From the NCBI RefSeq assembly GCF_900112445.1, contig NZ_FOYY01000004.1:344841-408840 (forward strand): a stretch of DNA of 64,000 nucleotides. The letters are read 5' to 3'. This document shows, piece by piece, positions 1 to 10,125 of this stretch; within the stretch, counting starts at the first letter, position 1, and the number at the start of each line of letters is the position of its first letter. Below the pieces are notes generated by a model, which did no database searches, was not told the origin of the DNA, and saw nothing but the letters and a program-made list of their open reading frames with translations. Both the position numbers and the translations under genes were made by a program. This DNA comes from Thiomicrospira sp. ALE5. Its GTDB lineage: Bacteria > Pseudomonadota > Gammaproteobacteria > Thiomicrospirales > Thiomicrospiraceae.

Positions 1-538
1 GAGCCACGCGAAGATCAGCTGATCGGGTACCTATATCTTCACCTGCAAAGTAAAACATACTGGTTAAGATTAATTTGCCCACGGCGGAATGCGGTTCAGT
101 GGCATGGCTGTAGGTAAGATACTGACTGCCACTTGAGTGGCCGAGTAAGATAATGTTCTGATAGCCCTGCTGCGTCAACCAGTCAATCCACAAATTAATT
201 TCATTGCGATGATCTTCAAGGGTATGGGTATGTAAACTATCGCAATTACGGGAACTTTGTCTTGCATTGATACCGTAACTAAGATTGGGTGCTAGGCCTG
301 CAACGCCTAAATCGTTTAAGCCGCTCAGCAGACTCTGCACGGTATGAAAGTCATTGTTGGTTAAAAAACCGTGCAGCACTAACACCGCTAAGGTTTTGTC
401 ATCGGGTTCTGCGGCCACATAGTGCGCTTGCAATAAAAAACCTAGCTCAGACTCTAGCGTAACTGTTTTAGCTACCACCTTAGAACCCATAAGTAACGCA
501 ATAACCAGCACAAAAAACTGCAGTGATCTAATAAACAT
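1..538 (-). CDS. Alpha/beta hydrolase, exported, partial (C-terminus beyond window)
   Basis: The reading frame opens on the minus strand with ATG at 538-536 and runs off the left edge without a stop. Translation begins MFIRSLQFFVLVIALLMGS, a typical signal peptide, so the product is probably periplasmic or secreted. It then shows a beta strand ending in LVLHGF (oxyanion region of alpha/beta hydrolases) and the nucleophile elbow GHSSG, with Ser as likely nucleophile. About 179 residues are visible; the catalytic acid and His would lie beyond the edge. Substrate cannot be inferred. It is divergent from the methyltransferase gene, with a 231-bp AT-rich gap between them. Confidence 0.75.
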   Translation of the reverse strand, partial: MFIRSLQFFVLVIALLMGSKVVAKTVTLESELGFLLQAHYVAAEPDDKTLAVLVLHGFLTNNDFHTVQSLLSGLNDLGVAGLAPNLSYGINARQSSRNCDSLHTHTLEDHRNEINLWIDWLTQQGYQNIILLGHSSGSQYLTYSHATEPHSAVGKLILTSMFYFAGEDIGTRSADLRVA

Positions 539-769
539 CTTTTCCACCTACCACCCTTGCAGAAGATTAAATCCCGCAGGGATGGACAAAAATAATTTAT
601 ACAACCATAAAGAACGCAATGTTCAAAAAATTCAATTAAAAATACCCATTAATATTAACAGTCCTGATAATCAGCTGCATAAAAAATCACCCTATTTAAT
701 TGTTAAATGATGCTTTTCAGTTCAAAATACAGTTCAATAAAAACACATACGATTAAAGGACGATACTCA

Positions 770-2305
770 ATGGCAGATTGGAGCGCAGGCTACGCCGCAG
801 ATGTTGACTACACATTCGGTTATTTTAAAGAACTCAATCCATTACAAATTCGCTTAGCGCTTTTGGATGCTGGCGTTGCGCCGCCCGAGCAGCTCAATGC
901 CTGCGAACTAGGCTTTGGGCAAGGTGTCAGTATCAATATTCACGCCGCCGCTAGCAAAACGCGTTGGTTTGGTACTGACTTTAGCCCAACTCAAGCCGGC
1001 TTTGCACAAGATATGAGCCTAGCCTGCGACAACCAGGCCTGCTTATACGACCAATCTTTTGCCGAGTTTGCTCAACGTGATGATTTACCCGAGTTTGATT
1101 TTATAGCTTTGCATGGTATTTGGGCCTGGGTGTCCGATGAAAACCGCAAAATATTGGTCGATTTTATTGGCCGCAAACTCAAACTAGGCGGTGTGCTCTA
1201 TATCAGTTATAACACCCCTAATGGTTGGGCGACCATGATGCCTATTCGCCATCTACTTAACCAATATGCCCACACTATGACGGTTAGCGGTGACAACTCA
1301 GTTAATAAAATTGGCCAGGCCTTCGAATTTGTTGACCAACTCCTTGCTACTAATCCCGCTTACTTACAAGCCAACCCACAATTGCGTAAAACCTTTGATT
1401 TGGTCAAATCTCAAAATGCACAGTATTTGGCTCATGAGTATTTCAGTGATGATTGGACACCAATGCATTTTTCAGACATGCATAGTTGGTTAAGTCCGAT
1501 TAAGTTGGACTATGTCTGCTCGGCTAATACCCTCGATCAGGTCAATGCGATTAATATTACCGAAGCTGAAGAAGCAATGATTGCGGACCAAACTAATCCG
1601 TTATTTCGTGAAACCGTGCGCGATATTTGCATGAACCAACAATTTCGCAAGGACCTGTGGATTAAAGGCCCGAAACGCTTAGATAAATTTGAGCAGATGG
1701 AAGCCCTATTTGGCCTGCAGCTGGTACTGACAGAATTGCGTGACGAAGTTGAGCTGAGTGTCAATGGTATGCTTGGGCCAGTAAAACTCAAAACTGAAAC
1801 CTATGGCCCGATTTTAGATTTCTTTGCTGATTATCAGCCTAAAAAACTCGGTGAGCTGCTGCAAGCAATGCAACCACTAGGCATTGGCATGGATAAAGTG
1901 ATGCAAGCCATGATGATTTTAACCGGCAAACAAACGCTACAGCTGGCCCAATCGCCCGAAGAGGTTGCTCAGGCAAAGCCTAAAACGGACAGACTCAATT
2001 TATTCTTATTAAAAAAAGCGCGCGGACGTGACGATATTACCCTGCTGGCTAGTCCAGTAACTGGAGGGGGCATTGATATCCAAGGCTACGAAATGCTATT
2101 TTTACTTGCCATGCGCTTTGGACACCACAGCCCTGAGGCCATTGCTCCGTTCGCTTGGGGTTTGCTCAAACAGCGCGGTATAAGGCTGCATCGTGATGGC
2201 CAATGGCTTGAGACAGATGCTGAAAATTTGGCTGAACTTACTAACCAAATCGTATTTTTCTTGGACGAACCCTTAAAACTCTACCAAGCATTAGGCATAG
2301 CTTAA
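770..2305 (+). CDS. Class I SAM-dependent methyltransferase with C-terminal regulatory-type domain
   Basis: I chose the ATG at 770 (MADWSAGYAADVDYTFGYF) over an in-frame upstream ATG at 707 because AAAGGA lies at 755-760 with good spacing and the family homology starts here. That gives 511 residues. The N-terminal third has a Rossmann-type motif (ELGFGQGVSINIHAAA, GTDFSP) and a FDFIALHGIWAWVS post-I segment typical of methyltransferases that carry a methyltransferase regulatory domain (as I recall, PF10119). The remaining 250 or so residues are largely helical and probably are that domain. The acceptor substrate is unknown. It is a single gene, convergent with the exported protein downstream. 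Confidence 0.8.
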   Translation: MADWSAGYAADVDYTFGYFKELNPLQIRLALLDAGVAPPEQLNACELGFGQGVSINIHAAASKTRWFGTDFSPTQAGFAQDMSLACDNQACLYDQSFAEFAQRDDLPEFDFIALHGIWAWVSDENRKILVDFIGRKLKLGGVLYISYNTPNGWATMMPIRHLLNQYAHTMTVSGDNSVNKIGQAFEFVDQLLATNPAYLQANPQLRKTFDLVKSQNAQYLAHEYFSDDWTPMHFSDMHSWLSPIKLDYVCSANTLDQVNAINITEAEEAMIADQTNPLFRETVRDICMNQQFRKDLWIKGPKRLDKFEQMEALFGLQLVLTELRDEVELSVNGMLGPVKLKTETYGPILDFFADYQPKKLGELLQAMQPLGIGMDKVMQAMMILTGKQTLQLAQSPEEVAQAKPKTDRLNLFLLKKARGRDDITLLASPVTGGGIDIQGYEMLFLLAMRFGHHSPEAIAPFAWGLLKQRGIRLHRDGQWLETDAENLAELTNQIVFFLDEPLKLYQALGIA

Positions 2306-2335
2306 CTTAAACAAATACAAGCTTTTTGACTACTA

Positions 2336-2665
2336 CTATTCAGGTTCGTGATTCTCAAGGGTAAGCGTATGATGCGGTTTTAACCAAAACGTTTGCCCTT
2401 TAGCTTGAACCTGTACTTGGTCATAATCCATATCTAAAACCCGAATACCGTCTCGTTCACTATGGCGGGTAAGGTACTGCCCGTTAACTCTTACACGCAT
2501 TTGACCGTCAGTACCCATAACAACAGATTCAATTTGAATCACCAAAGGCTGGCTCATTTCAACATCCAATTGCTTTGCAAAACCCGCCATACTCGATAGT
2601 GACAATGACACTGCAATCACCGCCACTGTAACAGAACCCGCCCAATTTACAGGTTTGCTATCCAT
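2336..2665 (-). CDS. Small exported protein of unknown function
   Basis: The start is placed at the ATG at 2665 (MDSKPVNWAGSVTVAVIAV) because GGAGG stands 8 bases upstream; a longer frame back to 2743 would overlap fxsA. The product has 109 residues. An N-terminal hydrophobic segment (about residues 9-30) with a possible signal cleavage after FAK suggests export. The mature part is a beta-rich domain of about 80 residues with no Cys and no motif I recognise. It lies 22 bp downstream of fxsA on the same strand and is probably co-transcribed. Confidence 0.65.
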   Translation of the reverse strand: MDSKPVNWAGSVTVAVIAVSLSLSSMAGFAKQLDVEMSQPLVIQIESVVMGTDGQMRVRVNGQYLTRHSERDGIRVLDMDYDQVQVQAKGQTFWLKPHHTLTLENHEPE

Positions 2666-2687
2666 AACATGCTCCTCCAAAGTATCT

Positions 2688-3239
2688 TTATGATTTATTT
2701 GATTGATGCTTCTTCGAGTCATCATCTTGCCATTCACCTTCAATCACTTCTGATGAAGAGGTATTGTGTTGATCTGATACAGGGCCCTCCTGATGAACGC
2801 GATGATACTTAATATGCCCAGTAGCCGGGTCGCGAGACTGCCACTCGGCATCGACGGTATAGTGATATTGCTGGGAAGCATAGCGCTTGGCGCCGCGCAG
2901 CAACCAAAACTCGGCGACTTTTGCTCTAATTGGCGGAATAAGCAATAACAAACCCATCACATCGGTGACCAGGCCTGGTAAAAATAAAATAATACCACCA
3001 ATAAAAATTAACGCACCCTCTAGAGCCGCTTGCTGAGGCATTTGACCTTGCGCCATTTGTCGCTGCGCTTGCTGTACTAGCTGCACGCCTTGATACTTCA
3101 TTAAAATACCACCCAATGCCGCCGTCGCAATAATCAACAAAATTGTTGGTAACGCACCAATTGCACTGCCAACTTCAAGCAGAATATACAACTCCATTAA
3201 CGGAGTAACAATAAACACTAAAAATAAATACAGAAACAT
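2688..3239 (-). CDS. fxsA: FxsA family membrane protein
   Basis: FxsA is an inner-membrane protein known from E. coli, where overexpression relieves exclusion of phage T7 by the F plasmid; its normal role is unclear. This 183-residue protein has the family layout: an N-terminal membrane segment followed by PLMELYILLEVGS, a second hydrophobic stretch with GGILMKYQG, then ALIFIGGIILFLPGLVTDV and a cytoplasmic tail. The start at 3239 is preceded by AGGTGA; an in-frame start at 3272 lacks a good site. The LPGLVTD codons contain a copy of the CAGGCCTG repeat (2970). Confidence 0.88.
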   Translation of the reverse strand: MFLYLFLVFIVTPLMELYILLEVGSAIGALPTILLIIATAALGGILMKYQGVQLVQQAQRQMAQGQMPQQAALEGALIFIGGIILFLPGLVTDVMGLLLLIPPIRAKVAEFWLLRGAKRYASQQYHYTVDAEWQSRDPATGHIKYHRVHQEGPVSDQHNTSSSEVIEGEWQDDDSKKHQSNKS

Positions 3240-3428
3240 ATCACCTACTTTTATAAAAATTTTTAAACCCAATAATGATCAGTGTCCCACTTTTTTAGGA
3301 TTAAAAAAAGTTTCACTAACAAAAAACTTTATTTCACAAACCTTTCTTCATAGCGATAACTTTTTTTTGTTTGGTCTGATAAAATCAAATGCAAAATTTT
3401 AAACATAATAAAATAGCAAGGATACACT

Positions 3429-5708
3429 ATGAAGGTTTGGCAATTTTTTCGTACACCTCTGCCAATAATCACGCTTTTGTTGACACTTCTTGTCACCGCG
3501 CTTCCCTTGAAAGCCAGTGATTTGCTTGACCCTGAGGATGCCTTTCGATTACAACCCGTACAAATTGTTGATGGCAAAATTAGTATCAGTTGGGAAATAG
3601 AGCCCGGCTACTATTTATACCAAGATCGGTTGGGTGTTAAGTCCGCTGACATTCAATTGCAGGCTATTAATTTTCCACCTGCAAAAGACAAAAACGATCC
3701 TTTTTTTGGTCAAGTTAAAATTTATGATCAAGACTTTACTTTAACTATCCCCTATCAAGGCCAAGCACAACAAGCCAATCTCGTTATCAGTTATCAAGGC
3801 TGTGCCGAGGAATTTGGCGTCTGCTATCCACCACAAACTGAACAAGTTTCGATAAACCTGCCTGCCAATACCATGCCAAGCTTGCCAAATGAGGTGAAAT
3901 CATTAAGCGCACTAAACGACTTTTTAGCCAGTCAAACTGGCCTAACTGACACTGGCTTACTTGATGTTGATGATGCCTTTGCATTTTCTTATAGCCAAAG
4001 TGGCGAGGGTCAACTATTTGCAAATTGGACGATGGCCGACGGCTATTATTTATACCGCGACAAGATCACTGCCAACATTGTTTCAGGCCAAGCAACTATT
4101 GAAGGCATTATTACACCTCAAGGTGAAATGAAAGATGATCCAATTTTCGGTCAGGTTGAAGTTTATTATGGCCAAGGCGCTGCAGACATTACCATCACAG
4201 ACTTGCAAGGGCCAGTTGTTGTAGAAATAGGCTATCAAGGTTGTGCTGACGTGGGCGTCTGTTACCCACCTGAAACCAGACAGGTGACCTTAGACCCCGC
4301 AACGTTTGGTACCGCAACCGCTGAAACAGTAGCAGCTGCAGCTGCAGCGACACCAACTCAATCAAGTGCATTGAGTTTAACAAGTGCACCCTCGTCCGAC
4401 CCTGCTCAGATGTCTGAAGCGGATCGTATCACTAACACCTTAATGAATGCTAACCTATGGATCGTCGTGCTGACCTTCTTTATATTTGGGTTACTGCTAT
4501 CCTTTACGCCTTGTGTTTTCCCAATGATTCCTATTCTGTCCAGCATTATTGTTGGCCAGGGCAATCAAAACATTACCGCCCGTAAAGGCTTTATTATTTC
4601 ATTGGTATTTGTGTTATCAATGGCTACGGCTTACACCATTGCAGGTGTGCTAGCGGGGATATTTGGCGCTAACCTTCAAGCAGCTCTACAAAACCCCTGG
4701 GTGCTAGGCAGTTTTGCAGTCATTTTTGTGCTACTTGCACTGTCTATGTTCGGATTCTATGAAATCCAACTGCCCGCCAGCCTGCAAAACAAAATCACCC
4801 AATTATCTAATAAACAGAAAGGGGGCTCGCTAACCGGTGTCGCCATTATGGGCTTTTTATCGGCCTTAATTGTTGGCCCATGCGTAGCACCACCGCTAGC
4901 AGGTGCCTTAATATACATTGGTCAAACAGGCGATGCGATGCTTGGTGGTTTAGCTCTATTTGCAATGAGTATTGGTATGGGGGTGCCTTTACTATTATTG
5001 GGTGCATCAGCAGGCAAACTACTCCCACGTGCAGGCGCATGGATGAACACCGTCAAGGCCGTATTTGGCGTGCTATTACTGGCAGTCGCACTATGGCTAG
5101 CAGACCGCGTACTACCAGGCTGGATCAGTATGATTGGTTGGGCGCTACTATTTATTGTTGCCGCCATCTATATGGGTGCACTCGAACCGATTGGCGACAA
5201 ATCCAACTGGCATAAGCTCTGGAAGGGACTAGGCCTATCATTATTGGTAACAGGTTTTGTCATCATTATTGGTCTAGCCGGTGGCTCGCGTGACCTGCTC
5301 CAACCGCTAAAGGTTTTCCAAGGAGGAGGCAGCGCAACACAACAACAAGCCGAACTGCAGTTTGAATATATTGACAGCCTAGAAGAACTACAAGCCCGCG
5401 TGGGTCAAGGCCAACCTGTAATGCTTGACTTTTATGCCGACTGGTGTGTTAGCTGTATTGAGATGGAACGCTTTACTTTTACTGATCCACAAGTGCAAGC
5501 TGCGCTTGACGGGGTAGTGCTTTTAAAAGCGGATGTAACCGCCAATACGACAGATCATCGTGCGCTAATGCGTGAACTCGGCATTGTTGGCCCGCCAGCT
5601 ATTTTATTCTACGATGCAGCTGGGGTTGAACAACGCGGTCAACGTGTTGTTGGTTTTAAAAATGCCGCCGACTTTAAAGCCAACATTCAAGCAGCACTAA
5701 GAAATTAG
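3429..5708 (+). CDS. dsbD: Thiol:disulfide interchange protein DsbD with duplicated N-terminal domain
   Basis: DsbD carries electrons from cytoplasmic thioredoxin across the inner membrane to periplasmic disulfide isomerases and cytochrome c maturation. The 759 residues contain a signal peptide, then two tandem DsbD-alpha-type immunoglobulin-like domains, each ending in a Cys pair (Cys125/Cys132 in GCAEEFGVC, Cys272/Cys278 in GCADVGVC). Next comes the eight-helix membrane domain with the redox Cys pair (Cys362 in FTPCVFP, Cys485 in GPCVAPP). Last is a thioredoxin-like domain with CVSC (673-676). E. coli DsbD is about 565 residues with one alpha domain; the duplication explains the excess. It is a single gene, followed by a terminator at 5729. 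Confidence 0.95.
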   Translation: MKVWQFFRTPLPIITLLLTLLVTALPLKASDLLDPEDAFRLQPVQIVDGKISISWEIEPGYYLYQDRLGVKSADIQLQAINFPPAKDKNDPFFGQVKIYDQDFTLTIPYQGQAQQANLVISYQGCAEEFGVCYPPQTEQVSINLPANTMPSLPNEVKSLSALNDFLASQTGLTDTGLLDVDDAFAFSYSQSGEGQLFANWTMADGYYLYRDKITANIVSGQATIEGIITPQGEMKDDPIFGQVEVYYGQGAADITITDLQGPVVVEIGYQGCADVGVCYPPETRQVTLDPATFGTATAETVAAAAAATPTQSSALSLTSAPSSDPAQMSEADRITNTLMNANLWIVVLTFFIFGLLLSFTPCVFPMIPILSSIIVGQGNQNITARKGFIISLVFVLSMATAYTIAGVLAGIFGANLQAALQNPWVLGSFAVIFVLLALSMFGFYEIQLPASLQNKITQLSNKQKGGSLTGVAIMGFLSALIVGPCVAPPLAGALIYIGQTGDAMLGGLALFAMSIGMGVPLLLLGASAGKLLPRAGAWMNTVKAVFGVLLLAVALWLADRVLPGWISMIGWALLFIVAAIYMGALEPIGDKSNWHKLWKGLGLSLLVTGFVIIIGLAGGSRDLLQPLKVFQGGGSATQQQAELQFEYIDSLEELQARVGQGQPVMLDFYADWCVSCIEMERFTFTDPQVQAALDGVVLLKADVTANTTDHRALMRELGIVGPPAILFYDAAGVEQRGQRVVGFKNAADFKANIQAALRN

Positions 5709-5728
5709 CCCTAGTATCACCTCAACAG

Positions 5729-5766
5729 GCCTGCTTGTATTGCTTGATACACGCAGGCTTTCTTAT
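5729..5766 (+). terminator. Rho-independent terminator after dsbD
   Basis: A stem GCCTGC/GCAGGC (5729-5734 with 5753-5758), extended by TGTAT/ATACA, is followed by TTTCTTATT. The left arm overlaps a CAGGCCTG repeat copy at 5726-5733, one of only two copies outside coding sequence. Confidence 0.75.
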
Positions 5767-5941
5767 TGGCCAAAAAAACCTAATTGCGGTTATTTCGCCT
5801 CTTTTTGCAACAAATCAAACCTCCAACTGCTTACTTGGTAAGCCTTATCCATAGCATTAACGTTAAATTTAACTTATAATCATGCTTAGTCTTTGCAAGA
5901 TTAACACTGCATATCCTAACAGTTTTGGAGTCAAACCCCCT

Positions 5942-6379
5942 ATGGCAAGCATTTTGGTCCTTAATGGCCCTAACCTGAATATGCTCGGACGACGCGAACC
6001 CCATATCTACGGTCGTCAAACACTTGCAGACATTATTGGAGAATTAGAAACTATCGCTGATGAAGTTGCTGTCAGGCTTTGGCACTTTCAAAGCAATGCC
6101 GAACACGCCCTAATAGAACGCATTCATCAAGCCATGGATGATGGCACCGAATTCATTATCATAAATCCAGCCGCTTTTACCCATACCAGTGTAGCGATTA
6201 GAGACGCACTTAGCGCGGTAAACATTCCGTTTATTGAAGTTCATCTTTCTAATGTTCACCAGCGCGAGCCCTTCCGCCATCACTCTTATTTTTCTGACAA
6301 GGCTATTGGCGTTATTGCAGGCCTGGGTACGGACGGCTATCGCTTTGCCCTAGAAGCCGCCATTAAACACTTAGAATAA
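5942..6379 (+). CDS. aroQ: Type II 3-dehydroquinate dehydratase
   Basis: This enzyme catalyses step three of the shikimate pathway, dehydration of 3-dehydroquinate. The start is the ATG at 5942, giving [20 protein letters not shown], the conserved N-terminus with the catalytic Tyr and Arg region; GGAG sits at 5927-5930. An in-frame start at 5882 adds residues not seen in the family. The product has 145 residues, the usual length. The [18 protein letters not shown] and [13 protein letters not shown] motifs are present. It leads the aroQ-accB-accC cluster, a common gammaproteobacterial arrangement. Confidence 0.96.
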   Translation: MASILVLNGPNLNMLGRREPHIYGRQTLADIIGELETIADEVAVRLWHFQSNAEHALIERIHQAMDDGTEFIIINPAAFTHTSVAIRDALSAVNIPFIEVHLSNVHQREPFRHHSYFSDKAIGVIAGLGTDGYRFALEAAIKHLE

Positions 6380-6419
6380 CAACATTTAAACAAGATCAAA
6401 ACTAACAAGGAACTACAAC

Positions 6420-6881
6420 ATGGATATTCGCTCAATCCGTAAACTCATCGAAATTGTTGAAGAATCAAATATTGCCGAAATAGAGATTCAAGAGGGCGAA
6501 CATTCGGTACGCATCACTCGCAATAAGGAACCTGTCTATATGCCAACGCCTTCTGCGATGCAATATCAGGCAGCTCCAGCGCCAAGCCCCACACCAGCCG
6601 CACCACCCTCTGCGCCATCAGAACCTGCTGCAGCCACTGAATCTACTGGAACTAAAGTAACCTCTCCAATGGTCGGTACCTTCTATGCAGCGGCCTCACC
6701 CACTTCTGCACCTTTTGTAAGCGTGGGCGACAGCGTTGCCATTGGCGATACACTTTGTATTATAGAGGCCATGAAAATCATGAATCCAATTGAAGCTGAA
6801 GTTGCCGGAACCGTTAAGCAAATCTTGATCCAAAATGGTGAACCGGTTGAGTTCGGTCAAACCTTATTTATTGTCGAATAA
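6420..6881 (+). CDS. accB: Biotin carboxyl carrier protein of acetyl-CoA carboxylase
   Basis: AccB carries the biotin that shuttles carboxylate during malonyl-CoA formation, the first step of fatty acid synthesis. The 153 residues comprise an N-terminal helix region, an Ala/Pro-rich linker (about residues 48-75) and a C-terminal biotinyl domain with [12 protein letters not shown]; Lys119 is the expected biotinylation site. It is 9 bp upstream of accC, so the two are co-expressed. The ligase that would biotinylate it, birA, is at 62845-63627. Confidence 0.96.
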   Translation: MDIRSIRKLIEIVEESNIAEIEIQEGEHSVRITRNKEPVYMPTPSAMQYQAAPAPSPTPAAPPSAPSEPAAATESTGTKVTSPMVGTFYAAASPTSAPFVSVGDSVAIGDTLCIIEAMKIMNPIEAEVAGTVKQILIQNGEPVEFGQTLFIVE

Positions 6882-6890
6882 GGGCTGAGC

Positions 6891-8237
6891 ATGGAAAAAC
6901 TTCTTATTGCCAACCGAGGCGAAATCGCACTACGCATCTTGCGCACTTGTAAACAACTTGGCATCAAAACGGTTGCCGTTCACTCAACTGCCGACGCGAA
7001 TCTAAAACATGTACTAATGGCCGATGAAACAGTCTGTATTGGTCCTGCAGCATCTGCGCAAAGTTATTTGCATGTGCCCGCGATTATTTCAGCAGCAGAA
7101 GTCACCGATGCTGAAGCTATTCACCCAGGCTATGGCTTTTTATCGGAAAACGCTGATTTTGCAGACCGTGTTGAAGAAAGTGGCTTTATTTTTGTCGGCC
7201 CTAAGGGCGATACCATCCGCATGATGGGTGATAAAGTCCAAGCCATTCGTGCTATGAAAGCGGCTGGCGTCCCCACCGTTCCAGGCTCTGGCGGCCCCCT
7301 AGGTGACGATGCTGAAACCAACTTACGTATTGCCAAGGATATTGGTTATCCGGTCATCATTAAAGCCTCTGGTGGTGGCGGTGGACGCGGCATGCGCGTG
7401 GTGCATACTGAAGGCAGCTTGTTAAAATCAATTCAACTGACCAAACAAGAAGCCGGTGCCGCTTTCAACAACCATGAAGTCTACATGGAAAAGTTTTTAG
7501 AAAACCCTCGCCATATTGAAATTCAGGTACTCGCCGATGGCCAAGGCCATGCAATTCATCTCGGTGAGCGTGATTGTTCGATGCAGCGTCGCCATCAAAA
7601 GGTTGTCGAAGAAGCACCGGCACCCGGCGTGACTGAAGAACAACGTAACCGCATTGGTGCAATTTGTGCCAAAGCCTGCATTGATATTAACTACCGCGGC
7701 GCTGGCACCTTCGAATTTTTATATGAAAACGGTGAGTTCTATTTCATTGAAATGAACACACGTTTACAGGTTGAGCACCCGGTTACTGAACAGGTCACTG
7801 GTATTGATTTGGTGAAGGCACAAATTGAAATTGCCATGGGTCGTCCATTAACCATTAAACAATCGGATATCAAGCTAACCGGGCATGCGATTGAATGCCG
7901 GATTAACGCAGAAAATCCAGCGAAAAACTTTATGCCTTCACCCGGCAAAATAGAACGTCTGCATTTACCTGGCGGCCCTGGAGTGCGTATTGACACCCAC
8001 ATTTACACCAGCTACACGGTGCCACCGCACTATGATTCGATGATTGCTAAAGTCATTTGCTCTGGAACCGATCGTGCTACCGCTATTGCACGGATGCGTA
8101 CGGCCCTGCAAGAGATGCTTATTAAAGGCATCGATTCAAATATCGACTTACAACGTGAAATCATGAGTGATCAAGGCTTTGAAGAGGGTGGACGGAATAT
8201 TCATTACTTAGAGCACCGACTTGAGCACTTAGTTTAA
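6891..8237 (+). CDS. accC: Biotin carboxylase subunit of acetyl-CoA carboxylase
   Basis: AccC carboxylates the biotin of AccB using ATP and bicarbonate. The length of 448 residues matches the family. Visible motifs are [18 protein letters not shown] at the N-terminus, the Gly-rich ATP-grasp loop [12 protein letters not shown], the [21 protein letters not shown] segment and [14 protein letters not shown] with the catalytic Glu and Arg residues. The stop overlaps the start of prmA by one base (TAATG), implying translational coupling. Confidence 0.97.
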   Translation: MEKLLIANRGEIALRILRTCKQLGIKTVAVHSTADANLKHVLMADETVCIGPAASAQSYLHVPAIISAAEVTDAEAIHPGYGFLSENADFADRVEESGFIFVGPKGDTIRMMGDKVQAIRAMKAAGVPTVPGSGGPLGDDAETNLRIAKDIGYPVIIKASGGGGGRGMRVVHTEGSLLKSIQLTKQEAGAAFNNHEVYMEKFLENPRHIEIQVLADGQGHAIHLGERDCSMQRRHQKVVEEAPAPGVTEEQRNRIGAICAKACIDINYRGAGTFEFLYENGEFYFIEMNTRLQVEHPVTEQVTGIDLVKAQIEIAMGRPLTIKQSDIKLTGHAIECRINAENPAKNFMPSPGKIERLHLPGGPGVRIDTHIYTSYTVPPHYDSMIAKVICSGTDRATAIARMRTALQEMLIKGIDSNIDLQREIMSDQGFEEGGRNIHYLEHRLEHLV

Positions 8238-9124
8238 TGGCTTGGATTCAAATTACTACCACCGTTGCTGAAACCCAAGCTGAACCTTTATCTGATGCAC
8301 TGATGGAGCTCGGTGCATTATCAGTCACTTTTGCTGAAACCGGTGAACAAGAGATATTTGAACCTGAAATAGGTACGACGCCCATCTGGCAACAAACCCG
8401 GGTGATGGGACTATTTGATGCACAGATTAATAGTACTGAATGCCTGCTTGGACTCACTCAACTTATGCCCGAGCTGTCTCCGAGTCAGTTCAAAGTTGAA
8501 CTTATCGAAGATAAAGATTGGGTTCGCGAGTGGATGGATCAATTTCAACCCATGCAATTTGGCCAAAACCTATGGATTGTGCCCAGTTGGTTAGACGCAC
8601 CCAACCCGGATGCCACTAACTTACTCCTTGATCCGGGTTTAGCCTTTGGTACCGGAACCCATCCCACTACAGCAATGTGCTTAAGCTGGTTAGACGCCAA
8701 TCCGCCCATTGAAAAATCCGTTATTGACTATGGTTGTGGTTCAGGCATTTTAGCAATTGCTGCTGCTAAGCTAGGCGCTCGTTGCGTTTATGGAACGGAT
8801 ATTGATCCACAAGCTATTACGGCCACGCTCGACAATGCCCAGCGCAATCAAGTGAACCTACAAGCAGGCCTGGTAAATGGTATCAACCTACCTCAATCAG
8901 AGCTGATTCTTGCGAATATTTTAGCCGGGCCATTAGCCGAACTTGCCCCCATTTTAAGCCAATACCTCATCACTAATGGACAGCTGGTTTTATCAGGCCT
9001 GCTTGTTAGCCAGGCCGAACAACTTATCACCTGTTATCGCGAGGTTGGCATTGATCTTCAGCTGGCTAATCAGCATGAAGAATGGGCATTATTGGTAGGC
9101 GTAAAAACCACTCAAACACCCTAG
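8237..9124 (+). CDS. prmA: Ribosomal protein L11 methyltransferase
   Basis: PrmA trimethylates lysines of ribosomal protein L11. The 295-residue product has the N-terminal substrate-recognition domain ([20 protein letters not shown]) and the DPGLAFGTGTHPTT and DYGCGSGILAIAAAKLGA motifs of the SAM-binding domain, plus LANILAGPL (the NILA catalytic-type motif). It starts within the accC stop. It is the usual neighbour of accC and dusB in gammaproteobacteria. Two CAGGCCTG copies (8865, 8994) lie in the coding sequence. Confidence 0.95.
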   Translation: MAWIQITTTVAETQAEPLSDALMELGALSVTFAETGEQEIFEPEIGTTPIWQQTRVMGLFDAQINSTECLLGLTQLMPELSPSQFKVELIEDKDWVREWMDQFQPMQFGQNLWIVPSWLDAPNPDATNLLLDPGLAFGTGTHPTTAMCLSWLDANPPIEKSVIDYGCGSGILAIAAAKLGARCVYGTDIDPQAITATLDNAQRNQVNLQAGLVNGINLPQSELILANILAGPLAELAPILSQYLITNGQLVLSGLLVSQAEQLITCYREVGIDLQLANQHEEWALLVGVKTTQTP

Positions 9125-9129
9125 CACAA

Positions 9130-10125
9130 ATGACCTGGCAACTCGGCCCCTATCAGCTTCCTAATAAATTGATTCTTGCACCCATGGCTGGAGTCACCGA
9201 TACCGCATTACGTAACATCTGCTATCAACAAGGTGCGGGCTATGCTATTGGCGAAATGCTCAGCGCGCAAACGCACTTATGGGCCACTAAAAAATCGGCC
9301 ACCCGACAAGTCAATCCAAATGACCCTGAACCCAGAGCAGTCCAACTACTCGGCATAGATCCGTTAAGCCTTGCTGACGCCGCGCAGCGCCAAGTCGAAC
9401 AAGGTGCGCAGGTTATTGATCTCAATATGGGCTGTCCAGCTAAAAAAGTCTGTCAACAAGCAGCAGGGTCTGCATTACTCGCTTACCCTGAACAGGTAGC
9501 CCATATTTTTAAGGCCGTGACAGCGGCAGTGAAGGTACCGGTAACCGTCAAAATTCGAACAGGGATTGATTCACAGCATAAAAATGCGCTTGAGATTGCA
9601 CGAATCGCTGAAGACTGTGGACTCAGTGCTATTGCTATACATGGCCGAACGCGAGCTGATAAGTTTAATGGTCACGCAGAATATGACACTATCGCACAAA
9701 TAAAACAAAGCTTATCCATTCCCGTCATTGCGAATGGTGATATTTGTTCTGCCGAACAAGCGCAATTTGTATTAAACTATACTCATGTAGATGCACTGAT
9801 GTTAGGAAGAGCAGTACTGGGTCGGCCTTGGCTGTTTAACCAAATTAATACCTGGTTAAACCACAAAACACCTTGCCCAGCCCCAAACTGGCACGACCAA
9901 TTGAATATTATCAATGCGCATTTGGCGGGTATTTATCAATTATATGGTGAAAAACAAGGTGTCCGTATCGCGCGCAAGCACCTAGGATGGTATGCACAGT
10001 TTCTTCCTCAAGGTGCCCTATTACGCCAAAAATTTAACCAACTGAATGAGTCGTGTGCGCAGCAAGCCTGCATCTATGACTACTTTGATGCTTTAGACAC
10101 AAGATTAGAACCACAGCCATGCTAA
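9130..10125 (+). CDS. dusB: tRNA-dihydrouridine synthase B
   Basis: Dus enzymes reduce specific uridines in tRNA with FMN and NADPH. I set the start at the ATG at 9130 (MTWQLGPYQLPNKLILAPMAGVTD); the longer frame from 9082 would overlap prmA by 43 bases. The length is then 331 residues. LAPMAGVTD (FMN site), NMGCPAKKV with the catalytic Cys, IHGRTRADKF and MLGRAVLGRPWLF are all present. Its end overlaps fis by 7 bases, the classical dusB-fis operon. Confidence 0.95.
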   Translation: MTWQLGPYQLPNKLILAPMAGVTDTALRNICYQQGAGYAIGEMLSAQTHLWATKKSATRQVNPNDPEPRAVQLLGIDPLSLADAAQRQVEQGAQVIDLNMGCPAKKVCQQAAGSALLAYPEQVAHIFKAVTAAVKVPVTVKIRTGIDSQHKNALEIARIAEDCGLSAIAIHGRTRADKFNGHAEYDTIAQIKQSLSIPVIANGDICSAEQAQFVLNYTHVDALMLGRAVLGRPWLFNQINTWLNHKTPCPAPNWHDQLNIINAHLAGIYQLYGEKQGVRIARKHLGWYAQFLPQGALLRQKFNQLNESCAQQACIYDYFDALDTRLEPQPC

